Shown in pieces: positions 45,206 through 52,978 of a DNA stretch of 64,000 nucleotides. The number at the start of each line of letters is the position of its first letter. Within the stretch, counting starts at the first letter, position 1. The notes beneath the pieces are model-generated. The model did not search any database, was not told the origin of the DNA, and worked only from the letters and a program-made list of their open reading frames with translations. Source of the DNA: Bacteroidaceae bacterium (lineage in GTDB: Bacteria; Bacteroidota; Bacteroidia; Bacteroidales; Bacteroidaceae); the NCBI GenBank assembly GCA_017547205.1, contig JAFYQH010000003.1:43786-107785 (forward strand), read 5' to 3'. The translations under genes were made by a program, and so were the position numbers.

Positions 45206-46534
45206 TCAGTTTTCACCTTGTACAAACGGTACACCGCTGTAATAATCGACCATACGCTTTTCTATCATATACTGCAGACGTGAGCGCAGACAGTCCGATT
45301 TCGCCTGCAGCAGAGTCGTCGACGCGCTCTGCAGGTCAATGGCCGTCACAAGCCCTTCGGCGAACTTTGCGGCAATGCCGTCATAAGCCAGCTGTGAGGC
45401 TGCGAGTTTCTTCATGGCAAGATTGTACTGCATCCCGTAGCCCTTCATCTGCCCGCATGCCTGCACAACCTCGCTCTCGACCGCATTCCGCGTAGCGGCC
45501 AGGTCCAGTTCGGCATTACGCAGGGCGTTCCTTGACGAGCGCACCGACGAGAGGCGACTTAAATTGGAGAATATCGGTATTGACATCGACACACCGATAT
45601 ACTCACCCCTGTTGTTCTTTAACTGCGACGAAAAACCGGGATAGGCATATCTGTTGTCGAAATTGGTGTAATAGTTAGTACTTATTCCGGCCGAAAGCGA
45701 AATGGTGGGGAACCACGCGCCCTTTGCCCTAAGATAGTGCAGCCTGTACTCCTTCACTGCAAGCTCCGACGAAACAACCTTGACATTACCTGCAAGTGCA
45801 TGCTGCACTACGCTCTCTTCATGCACATCCTGCGGAACAATCTCACTTGAACCGCAATCGACCACATCAAGAGTTGATTCCTGCGGATAGTTCATTGCAT
45901 CGCGTAACCTTATCCATGCCATGGCCAGATTGTTCTGCTGCTCGGTAAGAAGATAATCATAGTTCGCTTCCTGCGAAGAGACCTCGGCAACCTCGGCCGC
46001 GCTCTTGCGTCCGCAGTCGAAAAGAGCCTGCGCCTGTTGCAGCTGCATTCGGGCTTCGGCAAGCTGCTCCCCGGCTATCGTTACCGCACCTTTATAATAA
46101 AGAACATCAATGTAGGCCCTCATTACATCCATAGCAACCCGGTCGCGCGCAACCTGCAGGTCGCTGTAACCGCGGGCACGTGCAACTTTCGCTGCACGCA
46201 TTCCATTTACATAGCGCAAGCCGGCAAACAGCGGCATCGATGCCGAAAGGCTATAGGAGTTGCTGAATGTCGTCACCGTAGTATAACTGTTTGTCTCCGG
46301 GTCTATCGAGCGGCCGAAATTCGTCGATGCCGATACCCCGGCCGACACGGATGGGAAAAGCGACGCGACCGACTCGCGATAATTCATTCTGGCATTATCG
46401 AGCGCATTCTCCTGCTTGCCTACAGAAACTGAATGCTCAACGGCATATGACATGCACTCGTCCATTGTCATTGTCTGTGCAGGAGAGGCCAGTGCCATAA
46501 AACCTGCAGAAATTATCATCAAAACTCTTTTCAT
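45206..46534 (-). CDS. TolC-family outer-membrane channel protein
   Basis: A 442-residue outer-membrane efflux protein. The signal peptide (MKRVLMIISAGFMALASPAQ) is followed by two OEP repeats with long helices and the usual SLFPSVSAGVSAS and FPTISLSAGIS beta-strand segments. It forms the exit duct of the export machine. An upstream in-frame ATG 117 bp away was rejected since it precedes the sigma-54-like promoter and adds no signal peptide. It is the first gene of the locus. Confidence 0.92.
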   Translation of the reverse strand: MKRVLMIISAGFMALASPAQTMTMDECMSYAVEHSVSVGKQENALDNARMNYRESVASLFPSVSAGVSASTNFGRSIDPETNSYTTVTTFSNSYSLSASMPLFAGLRYVNGMRAAKVARARGYSDLQVARDRVAMDVMRAYIDVLYYKGAVTIAGEQLAEARMQLQQAQALFDCGRKSAAEVAEVSSQEANYDYLLTEQQNNLAMAWIRLRDAMNYPQESTLDVVDCGSSEIVPQDVHEESVVQHALAGNVKVVSSELAVKEYRLHYLRAKGAWFPTISLSAGISTNYYTNFDNRYAYPGFSSQLKNNRGEYIGVSMSIPIFSNLSRLSSVRSSRNALRNAELDLAATRNAVESEVVQACGQMKGYGMQYNLAMKKLAASQLAYDGIAAKFAEGLVTAIDLQSASTTLLQAKSDCLRSRLQYMIEKRMVDYYSGVPFVQGEN

Positions 46535-46563
46535 ACTTAAAATACCTTTCTGCAAGAGTACGT

Positions 46564-46579
46564 GCCAAAAGCGTGCCAA
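46564..46579 (-). promoter_or_regulatory. sigma-54-like promoter of the export locus
   Basis: TTGGCACG-CTTT-TGGC has GG-N10-GC spacing, the hallmark of -24/-12 promoters, with one mismatch to TTGC at -12. A second TTGGCACG begins 11 bp downstream and is followed by TTGCA, but with 11 instead of 10 bp between GG and GC. Transcription would start near 46552, about 18 bp before the ATG. An NtrC-type activator is encoded in the same locus. Confidence 0.65.
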
Positions 46580-46731
46580 AGAAACCACATCGTTAATTAT
46601 CAATATATTACAAAAATTCACAATCCACCAGAATGTCAAAATAATGGACACGCCGGGTAAATATTTTAGACGCCCACCTGTTTTTCACAATAGAAAATGC
46701 AGGCAGAGAAACAATAACGGATAGTTTTTAC

Positions 46732-46739
46732 TATCTTCG
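46732..46739 (+). promoter_or_regulatory. -7 box before the SpmAB gene
   Basis: TATCTTCG, one mismatch to TAnnTTTG, 28 bp before the GTG start; it supports that start. Confidence 0.5.
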
Positions 46740-46767
46740 CACTATAAACGTACAAAAAAGCAACAAC

Positions 46768-48000
46768 GTGGTACTCAACTATATTTGGATAGCATTCTTC
46801 CTCATCGCATTTGCAATTGCACTGGGGAAGCTCATATTCGCAGGAGACACAACGGTCTTTCCTTCGATAATGGACTCGACCTTTGCACAGGCGAAGACGG
46901 CATTCGAGATTTCACTGGGACTTACAGGCGTGCTCTCCCTGTGGATGGGTATAATGAAGATTGGTGAGCGCGGCGGACTCGTTGCCGCACTGGCGAGACT
47001 GCTGAGTCCCATACTATGCAGGATTTTCCCCGAAATTCCCAAGGGACACCCCGCCATGGGAACCATGTTCATGAATTTCTCGGCCAACATGCTGGGGCTC
47101 GACAACGCGGCCACTCCCATGGGACTAAAGGCCATGCAGGAGCTGCAGGAGCTGAACCCGCACAAGGATACTGCCAGCAACCCCATGATAATGTTCCTTG
47201 TGCTTAATACATCGGGACTGACACTCATACCTGTATCGGTACTGCTATACCGCGCTGAGATGGGTGCAGCAAACCCTACCGACGTGTTCATCCCGATACT
47301 GCTTGCAACCACTGTAGCCACACTGGTAGGCCTTGTAGCCACAAGCATATACCAGCGCATAAACCTGCTCAACGGCACAATGCTGCTGTTCCTGCTTGGC
47401 ATATGCACCCTTGTTGCCGGCGGCACATGGGGCATGATGCAGCTGTCACAAGTGCAGATAGAGACAGTATCGACCTCACTTGCCAACGTGATACTGTTCT
47501 CGGTAATAATCCTGTTCATTGTCGCAGGCATGCGCGCAAGGATAAACGTTTACGAAGCATTCATAGAGGGAGCAAAGGAGGGATTCACAACTGCCGTGCG
47601 CATAATCCCCTACCTTGTGGCCATACTTGTTGCAATAGGCGTGTTCCGCGCATCGGGCGGCATGAATGTGATAATGGACGGTGTAGCATGGTGCGCCAAT
47701 GCAGTGGGCATGGGCGATGACTTTGTAGGCGCACTGCCTACAGCTATAATGAAACCGCTGAGCGGCAGCGGTGCGCGCGGAATGATGATTGATGCCATGA
47801 ACACCTATGGTGCCGACTCATTTGCCGGCAGGCTGGCATGCCTGTTCCAGGGGGCTACCGACACAACGTTCTACATACTTGCAGTGTACTTCGGCAGTGT
47901 GGGAATAAAAAAGACCCGCCATGCCGTGGGATGCGGACTGCTTGCCGATGCAGCCGGAATAGTTGCTGCAGTTATAATTGCATATATATTCTTCGGATAA
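46768..48000 (+). CDS. nucleoside recognition (Gate) domain protein, SpmA-SpmB fusion
   Basis: A 410-residue integral membrane protein starting at GTG. The N-terminal half corresponds to SpmA (Gate motif NFSANMLGLDNAATPMGL) and the C-terminal half to SpmB (KPLSGSGARGMMIDAM and GATDTTFYILAVYFGSVG); in spore formers these are two genes. The function in a non-sporulating organism is unknown; transport of a small molecule is likely. Around ten membrane helices are visible. No downstream ATG gives a natural N-terminus. The next gene, ybeY, begins 16 bp after it. Confidence 0.88.
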   Translation: MVLNYIWIAFFLIAFAIALGKLIFAGDTTVFPSIMDSTFAQAKTAFEISLGLTGVLSLWMGIMKIGERGGLVAALARLLSPILCRIFPEIPKGHPAMGTMFMNFSANMLGLDNAATPMGLKAMQELQELNPHKDTASNPMIMFLVLNTSGLTLIPVSVLLYRAEMGAANPTDVFIPILLATTVATLVGLVATSIYQRINLLNGTMLLFLLGICTLVAGGTWGMMQLSQVQIETVSTSLANVILFSVIILFIVAGMRARINVYEAFIEGAKEGFTTAVRIIPYLVAILVAIGVFRASGGMNVIMDGVAWCANAVGMGDDFVGALPTAIMKPLSGSGARGMMIDAMNTYGADSFAGRLACLFQGATDTTFYILAVYFGSVGIKKTRHAVGCGLLADAAGIVAAVIIAYIFFG

Positions 48001-48016
48001 ATAAAACTCACATATT

Positions 48017-48433
48017 ATGATAAGCTACCAGACAGAGGGCGTCAGGATGCCCGCAATAAAGAGACGAGAGACAACAGCGTGGATAAAGGCCGTAGCAGCA
48101 ACATACGGCAAGAAGGTGGGCGACATAGCCTACATATTCTGCGATGATGAGAAGATACTCGAGGTAAACCGCGAGTACCTGCAGCACGACTACTATACCG
48201 ACATTATCACATTCGACTACTGCGAGGGCGATACCATAAGCGGTGACCTGTTCATCTCGCTCGACACCGTACGCAGCAACAGCGAGCTGGTCGGTGCCAC
48301 ATATGAGCAGGAGCTGTACCGCGTTATAATACACGGCGTGCTGCACCTTTGCGGAATAAACGACAAGGGTGATGGTGAAAGAGAAATCATGGAAGCATGC
48401 GAGAACAAAGCGCTAGAGATGAGAGCAAGATAA
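48017..48433 (+). CDS. ybeY: endoribonuclease YbeY (16S rRNA maturation)
   Basis: A 138-residue metal-dependent RNase of the UPF0054 family, involved in 16S rRNA 3' maturation and ribosome quality control. The zinc site motif reads HGVLHLCGINDKGD (family HGxLHLxGyDH; the third ligand is Asp/variant). Length is normal for the group. The last 23 codons use AT-richer codons (AGA, GGT, GAA) than the rest of the gene, and a second, diverged version of the same 3' end occurs 88 bp downstream, beyond a palindromic insert; the present C-terminus may have been supplied by that element. Confidence 0.92.
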   Translation: MISYQTEGVRMPAIKRRETTAWIKAVAATYGKKVGDIAYIFCDDEKILEVNREYLQHDYYTDIITFDYCEGDTISGDLFISLDTVRSNSELVGATYEQELYRVIIHGVLHLCGINDKGDGEREIMEACENKALEMRAR

Positions 48434-48443
48434 AGAAACACTA

Positions 48444-48521
48444 GAGAACACAGACAGCAGATAGTCACGCGAAGCAACGCAGAATGTGTTGCCGCGTGGG
48501 GTGCGGAAAGACTGTGTTCTC
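48444..48521. other. palindromic insert between two copies of the ybeY 3' end
   Basis: A 78-bp segment bounded by a perfect 10-bp inverted repeat GAGAACACAG / CTGTGTTCTC. Inside it, CACGCG-AA-GCAAC and GTTGC-CGCGTG (48466-48498) form an 11-bp stem with an AA bulge and a 9-nt loop. The nested design suggests a structured RNA or the remains of a small mobile element. It encodes no protein. Confidence 0.55.
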
Positions 48522-48584
48522 AAGGGTGAAGGCGAGCGCGAAATCATGGAAGCCTGCGAGAACAAAGCACTGGCAATGAGATAA
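48521..48584 (+). pseudogene. duplicate of the ybeY 3' end
   Basis: Translates in frame as KGEGEREIMEACENKALAMR and a stop, against KGDGEREIMEACENKALEMRAR in the intact gene. About ten mismatches in some 58 aligned bases, mostly at synonymous positions, plus a 6-nt gap. Its codons (GGC, GAG, CGC, CTG) match the body of ybeY better than the current tail does, so this may be the original 3' end. Confidence 0.7.
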
Positions 48585-48632
48585 TTAAAATAAACCACAA
48601 AGTTAAAAAACTTTGTGGTTTATTTTAATTAT
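48581..48632. terminator. long bidirectional terminator between ybeY and the M20 gene
   Basis: A perfect 24-bp inverted repeat with an AAAA loop: ACCACAAAGTT core flanked by A/T stretches that give U runs in both directions. The stop codon of the minus-strand M20 gene lies inside the stem. Confidence 0.85.
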
Positions 48633-49702
48633 AACTTAAGCCCATCGAGCATGCTTGCAAATAGCTTTATGCCCTCGCGTATCTCGCTTATTCTTATGAA
48701 TTCGTTGGCGGTATGCGAGCGTGACGACTCCCCGGGGCCCATCTTCAGTGTTGGGATATTGAGCAGTGCCTGATTCGACAGGGTGGGAGAACCGTAGGGC
48801 TTGCGTCCAAGCTCCACGGCACGCTGTACAAGAGGGTGGTCGGGCGATATTGACGATGAGTTGAGGCGTGTAGAACGTGCCTTTACCTCACTGCCCACAT
48901 TGCTCTTTATTATGTCGAGCAGTTCGTTGTTCGAGTAGCATTCGTTGCTGCGTATGTCAACCACAAAGCTGCAGTTGTCGGGAATCACATTGTGCTGCTT
49001 GCCGGCATTGACCTGTGTAACGGTCATCTTGACGTCGCCTAGTAGCGGTGAACTCTCGGGGTATTTATAGTTCCTGAACCAATTGATGTCGTCCATTGCC
49101 TTATAGATGGCATTCACGCCCTCATTGCGCGCCGCATGTCCTGCAACACCCGAGGCAACACAATCGAGAACCATGAGGCCCTTCTCGGCCACTGCCGGGT
49201 GCATTCCGGTAGGCTCTCCTATTATGGCGCAGGTGACAGGGGGTAGGAGAGGGAACACGGCCTCTATGCCGTTCTTGCCCGACACCTCCTCCTCGGCCGA
49301 TGCAAGGAATATCGTATTGTATTTCTGCGGGTTCTGGCATATCTGGTAGAAGACCTGCAGCATTGTAACCAATGACGCACCGTCATCGTTGCTGCCAAGA
49401 CCGTATATGATATCACCCTCAACAATGGGTGTAAAGGGGTGCTTGCTCCATCCTGCCACTGGCTTCACCGTGTCAATGTGTGCATCGAGCAGCAACGTAG
49501 GGCGTGTAGCATCGTAGCCTGGAGCTATACACCATATATTGTTGAGGTGACGGTGCATCTCGAAACGCACCGGCGCACCACGCTCAATGAATAGCTGCAG
49601 CCTGTCGGTCGCGTCACCCTCTTCACGGCTGAGCGACGGGGTACTGATAAGAACCTTCAACAACTCTACTGCACTGTTTACATTCGACTCGGTTATAATC
49701 AT
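48629..49702 (-). CDS. M20-family metallopeptidase/deacylase, ArgE/DapE-like
   Basis: A 357-residue zinc enzyme. LLLDAHIDTVKP carries the first metal His and catalytic Asp, GLGSNDDGASLV the bridging Asp, and LASAEEEVSGKNG the catalytic Glu pair; the dimerisation domain (about 170-280) has the conserved AGHAARNEG. Bacteroidota members are usually assigned to acetylornithine/N-succinylornithine deacetylase in arginine synthesis, but DapE cannot be excluded. A TACCTTTG promoter box at 49726-49733 places transcription start after an ATG at 49717, so the ATG at 49702 is used. Confidence 0.85.
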   Translation of the reverse strand: MIITESNVNSAVELLKVLISTPSLSREEGDATDRLQLFIERGAPVRFEMHRHLNNIWCIAPGYDATRPTLLLDAHIDTVKPVAGWSKHPFTPIVEGDIIYGLGSNDDGASLVTMLQVFYQICQNPQKYNTIFLASAEEEVSGKNGIEAVFPLLPPVTCAIIGEPTGMHPAVAEKGLMVLDCVASGVAGHAARNEGVNAIYKAMDDINWFRNYKYPESSPLLGDVKMTVTQVNAGKQHNVIPDNCSFVVDIRSNECYSNNELLDIIKSNVGSEVKARSTRLNSSSISPDHPLVQRAVELGRKPYGSPTLSNQALLNIPTLKMGPGESSRSHTANEFIRISEIREGIKLFASMLDGLKL

Positions 49703-49725
49703 ACGCAAATAATCCAATTATACCG

Positions 49726-49733
49726 CAAAGGTA
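49726..49733 (-). promoter_or_regulatory. -7 box of the M20 peptidase promoter
   Basis: TACCTTTG on the minus strand, an exact TAnnTTTG match. It decides the start of the gene in favour of the second ATG. Confidence 0.6.
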
Positions 49734-49828
49734 AGAATATAACACCTCAATTGCCAAATCTTCCTTTTAAAATTTATTAACAAACAGCATGGCCAGGATT
49801 ATTTTGCGCCCTTTACTGCTTACAGTAA

Positions 49829-49860
49829 TTTGTTTATTGTTGAATATAGTTGTATCTTCG
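49829..49860 (+). promoter_or_regulatory. promoter of prfB
   Basis: TTTG, 20 bp, TATCTTCG: near-consensus Bacteroidota promoter, with a leader of about 17-20 nt before the ATG. Confidence 0.7.
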
Positions 49861-49887
49861 CGGAGAATTTAAAAAGACACGATACAA

Positions 49888-51003
49888 ATGATTACAGCCG
49901 ACCAACTTAAAGACATAAAGGAGCGCACGGCTGCGCTCAGGCAATACCTTGCAATAGACGAGAAGATCATACAGGTCGAGGAGGAGCAGCTCCGCACACA
50001 GGCCCCCGGGTTCTGGGACAACGCTAAGGAGGCCGAGGCCCAGATGAAGAAAGTAAAGGGAATCCAGGCATGGATAGACGGCTACAAGGAGGTTAACAAC
50101 CGCACCGAGGAGACCGAGATGGCCATGGAGCTCTACCGCGAGGAGATGGTCGACGAGCACGAAGTGGATGACGCATACGCACGCGCACTTGCAGCCATAG
50201 AAGAACTTGAGCTTAAAAACATGCTCCGCGGAGAGGCCGACGAGATGGACTGCGTGCTGAAGATAAACTCCGGTGCCGGCGGTACCGAGGCACAGGATTG
50301 GGCAAGCATGCTCATGCGCATGTACATGCGCTGGGCCGAGGCCAACAACTACAAGGTAACGGTTGCCAATCTGCAGGAGGCCGAGGATGCCGGAATAAAG
50401 ACCGTGACACTTGAGATAAAGGGACCCTACTCATATGGTTACCTCAAGGGCGAGAATGGAGTGCACCGTCTGGTACGCGTGAGCCCCTACAATGCACAGG
50501 GAAAGCGAATGACATCGTTCAGCTCGGTATTCGTCACACCGCTGGTCGATGACAGCATAGAGGTTGTTATTGAACCGGCACGTATATCATGGGATACATT
50601 CCGAAGCGGCGGTGCCGGTGGACAGAACGTGAACAAGGTGGAGTCGGGCGTGCGCTTGCGCTACCAGTACAAGGACCCGTATACCGGTGCCGAGGAGGAG
50701 ATTCTCATCGAGAACACCGAGACACGTGACCAGCCCAAGAACAAGGAGAATGCCATGCGCCAGTTGCGTTCAATACTCTACAACAAGGAGATGCAGCACC
50801 GCATGGAGGAGCAGGCCAAGGTCGAGGCCGGCAAGAAGAAAATCGAGTGGGGCTCACAGATACGCAGCTACGTCTTCGACGACCGTCGTGTGAAAGACCA
50901 CCGCACGAACTACCAGACATCGGACGTGAACGGCGTTATGGACGGCAAGATAGACGGCTTCATAAAGGCGTTCCTCATGGAGTTCGCCGAGGGCGGAGAA
51001 TAA
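49888..51003 (+). CDS. prfB: peptide chain release factor 2, without programmed frameshift
   Basis: A 371-residue RF2, which recognises UGA and UAA and releases the peptide. The GGQ motif is intact (SGGAGGQNVNKVESGV). The stop-codon-reading tripeptide, SPF in E. coli, reads SPY (VRVSPYNAQGKR). In many bacteria the gene needs a +1 frameshift at an early in-frame UGA (CTT TGA C); here the matching place is AGG CAA TAC CTT GCA ATA, with no stop, so the frame is continuous and the classical autoregulation is absent. It has its own promoter and terminator. Confidence 0.95.
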   Translation: MITADQLKDIKERTAALRQYLAIDEKIIQVEEEQLRTQAPGFWDNAKEAEAQMKKVKGIQAWIDGYKEVNNRTEETEMAMELYREEMVDEHEVDDAYARALAAIEELELKNMLRGEADEMDCVLKINSGAGGTEAQDWASMLMRMYMRWAEANNYKVTVANLQEAEDAGIKTVTLEIKGPYSYGYLKGENGVHRLVRVSPYNAQGKRMTSFSSVFVTPLVDDSIEVVIEPARISWDTFRSGGAGGQNVNKVESGVRLRYQYKDPYTGAEEEILIENTETRDQPKNKENAMRQLRSILYNKEMQHRMEEQAKVEAGKKKIEWGSQIRSYVFDDRRVKDHRTNYQTSDVNGVMDGKIDGFIKAFLMEFAEGGE

Positions 51004-51019
51004 TTATATATACACTATG

Positions 51020-51050
51020 AGGGTGCCCCAAGAGTAAAATGGGGCACCTT
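51020..51050 (+). terminator. terminator of prfB
   Basis: A 9-bp perfect stem GGTGCCCCA / TGGGGCACC with a 9-nt loop followed by TT; extends by two weaker pairs. It lies between prfB and the CYTH gene. Confidence 0.75.
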
Positions 51051-51065
51051 CAATATAATAAAGGC

Positions 51066-51536
51066 ATGGCTATAGAGATAGAGAGAAAATTCCTTGTAAC
51101 CGATGACATCTACAAGTCAATGGCACACCATAGCGACCGCATAGCACAAGGTTACGTATGCCGCCAGAGCGGCAACTCCACACGTGTAAGAGTACGTGGT
51201 GAGAAGGGATACCTCACAATAAAGGGCCCTTCACTTGACGGTGGGCTGAGCCGTTTCGAATGGGAAAAGGAGATACCTGTAAACGAAGCATGGGACCTGA
51301 TGAAGCTGTGCCATGGTGCTACAATTGACAAGACAAGATACCTTGTGGACTACAAAGGACACACGTTCGAGGTAGACGAGTTCTATGGTGACAACGAGGG
51401 ACTTGTGGTTGCCGAGATTGAACTGAACGACAAAGAAGAAGATTTTGAACTGCCCCCATTCATAGGCAAGGAGGTAACAGGAGACAGTAAGTACTACAAC
51501 TCGAGCCTTACCCGTTTCCCTTACAAATGTTGGTAA
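51066..51536 (+). CDS. CYTH-domain protein (triphosphate tunnel metalloenzyme)
   Basis: A 156-residue CYTH protein. The signature ExExK appears as EIERKFLV at residues 3-10, with further tunnel residues in TRVRVRGEKGYLTIKG and VDEFYGDNEGLVVAEIEL. Bacterial relatives are inorganic tripolyphosphatases or class IV adenylate cyclases; short stand-alone members such as this one are most often tripolyphosphatases, which is an inference here. The start just after the prfB terminator gives the conserved N-terminus; an upstream ATG falls inside the terminator stem. Confidence 0.87.
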   Translation: MAIEIERKFLVTDDIYKSMAHHSDRIAQGYVCRQSGNSTRVRVRGEKGYLTIKGPSLDGGLSRFEWEKEIPVNEAWDLMKLCHGATIDKTRYLVDYKGHTFEVDEFYGDNEGLVVAEIELNDKEEDFELPPFIGKEVTGDSKYYNSSLTRFPYKCW

Positions 51537-51589
51537 CGTTTTAACTAACAAATTTCCGCCATAGGCTTGTTTAAAATTGTACAACTTCT

Positions 51590-51597
51590 TATATTCG
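51590..51597 (+). promoter_or_regulatory. -7 box of the YD-type lipoprotein gene
   Basis: TATATTCG, one mismatch to TAnnTTTG, about 60 bp before the ATG. Confidence 0.45.
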
Positions 51598-51658
51598 CAC
51601 ATCGTGGAAAGCCTCAATGGCTACCGGAAAATTAAAACAAACCAAAATAATCATTATT

Positions 51659-52273
51659 ATGAAAAAGAATCTATTGTTTTTGTTGGCAGGTATCTGCCTG
51701 GTTCTTACAGGATGTTTTAGCGGAGGAAACGAGACCAGCGACCTAAAGATGTACGAACTCAAAGGTAATGTAAAGAGTGTTAAGGCAACAAGCACGACAA
51801 ACGGAATAGAATCCCTTGTTTACCAGCTGGAATTTGACGAAAAAGGCCTTGCGACAACCCACAGGTACGACAATCTTTGGGGAGAGGGACCTACAATATC
51901 GGTAGAACGCAACGAAAAGGGCGAAGTTACCACATATACCTCGATTTTCCCTGATGCCGAAGTTGCCAATGTGGATGCACAATATACATATGACAGCAAC
52001 GGTCTGCTCACAACAATAGAAGCATTGTGGGACGGCGAGAGCAACACCAAAGAGATGATTGAGTACAACGAAAAGAACGATAGGGCAAGAACTGTTACCG
52101 AGTTCTACGACTATGACCAGACGACAGTCGAAGAGGTAGAGTATATATACACCAATTTTGACCAGAATGGCAACTGGATTGAAAGAGAAGCAAAAGTGAA
52201 GTCATACACAAAGGATTTTGACGACATCCAGGAATTGTCATTTACCGAGAAGAGAGAAATAATCTATTATTGA
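51659..52273 (+). CDS. lipoprotein with YD-type repeats
   Basis: A 204-residue lipoprotein: signal peptide MKKNLLFLLAGICLVLTGC with lipobox LTGC. The body consists of extended beta repeats such as LEFDEKGLATTHRYDN, YTYDSNGLLTTIEA and EYNEKNDRARTVTEFYD, which follow the RHS/YD pattern (xxYDxxGxLxxxxx). Such repeats form beta structures and may bind carbohydrate; function is unknown. The inner ATG is chosen because the upstream one adds a non-signal extension. Its own promoter and terminator make it monocistronic. Confidence 0.78.
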   Translation: MKKNLLFLLAGICLVLTGCFSGGNETSDLKMYELKGNVKSVKATSTTNGIESLVYQLEFDEKGLATTHRYDNLWGEGPTISVERNEKGEVTTYTSIFPDAEVANVDAQYTYDSNGLLTTIEALWDGESNTKEMIEYNEKNDRARTVTEFYDYDQTTVEEVEYIYTNFDQNGNWIEREAKVKSYTKDFDDIQELSFTEKREIIYY

Positions 52274-52312
52274 TGCATATTACATAATAAACCACTTTTT
52301 ACTTTTTGAACG

Positions 52313-52352
52313 AACAATCCCAGCCAGAACATGATCTGGCTGGGATTGTTTT
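52313..52352. terminator. bidirectional terminator between the lipoprotein and vanZ genes
   Basis: A perfect 16-bp stem AACAATCCCAGCCAGA / TCTGGCTGGGATTGTT with a 6-nt loop and T run. Confidence 0.85.
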
Positions 52353-52369
52353 CTTAGTAGAATGACTTT

Positions 52370-52789
52370 TTACTTAGGAGACACACCGCTGTCTGTACTT
52401 CGTCGCCTGAACACCAGCGGTCTTATGACATATCTCCCAATAACGGCTGCGAAGAGAACTCCTAAAGTGTTAAAAAGGAAATCCACTACATCACCATTGC
52501 GGTATGTTGTGAGGTACTCCTGGAACAGTTCGAGCATACCGCTGAAAAGTACTGGAGCAACAACGGCACCCATGACCATTTTCCTTAGGCTGAACATAGT
52601 GTGCGACCTGTAATACTCGAACCATATGACAACGCATAGGAAGGCATACATGAGAAAATGGGCTATCTTGTCAAGGCCTGTAAACGACGGGACTGACGAT
52701 GTACCCCTTCCCAAAGAGAGACAGGATATAAGCACCAATGTCAACAATGACAGCGGATATTTCCTGAGAACAACAACAATCTTATTCAT
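52370..52789 (-). CDS. VanZ-family membrane protein
   Basis: A 139-residue protein with four membrane helices. It carries the VanZ signature: LDKIAHFLMYAFL in the second helix and LFQEYLTTYRNGDVVDFLFNTLG between helices three and four. In enterococci VanZ contributes to teicoplanin resistance; in Bacteroidota the family is common and its role unclear. The start MNKIVVVLRKYP is preferred over an upstream Cys-rich extension. Confidence 0.85.
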   Translation of the reverse strand: MNKIVVVLRKYPLSLLTLVLISCLSLGRGTSSVPSFTGLDKIAHFLMYAFLCVVIWFEYYRSHTMFSLRKMVMGAVVAPVLFSGMLELFQEYLTTYRNGDVVDFLFNTLGVLFAAVIGRYVIRPLVFRRRSTDSGVSPK

Positions 52790-52840
52790 GAAACACACAT
52801 TACTTTTACAACAGCAATCCACAGACGGGATATTCGGTCA

Positions 52841-52887
52841 AAAAAGCTACACATTGCCGGAAACGGATAATTGCCTGCAATGTGTAG
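52841..52887 (-). terminator. terminator of the coiled-coil lipoprotein gene
   Basis: An 11-bp perfect stem (CTACACATTGC / GCAATGTGTAG) with a 19-nt loop, followed on the minus strand by a T run; about 90 bp after the stop codon. Confidence 0.6.
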
Positions 52888-52978
52888 TCATAAATCAAAT
52901 TACAATTTTCAAAAAATATCTTTTAAATATATAACTCAAATATATCGTATTTGTTATATGATTCTACATTAATTTTTG

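Noticed and set aside
46552-46567. Proximal TTGGCACG-TACTC-TTGCA as the main sigma-54 promoter
   Set aside because: GG to GC distance is 11 instead of 10 bp, and transcription would begin only a few bases before the ATG; the distal element fits better.
46535-46651. N-terminal extension of the TolC-like protein
   Set aside because: It would begin upstream of the sigma-54-like promoter and would bury the signal peptide.
49703-49717. Earlier ATG of the M20 peptidase
   Set aside because: Lies at or before the transcription start predicted from the TACCTTTG box.
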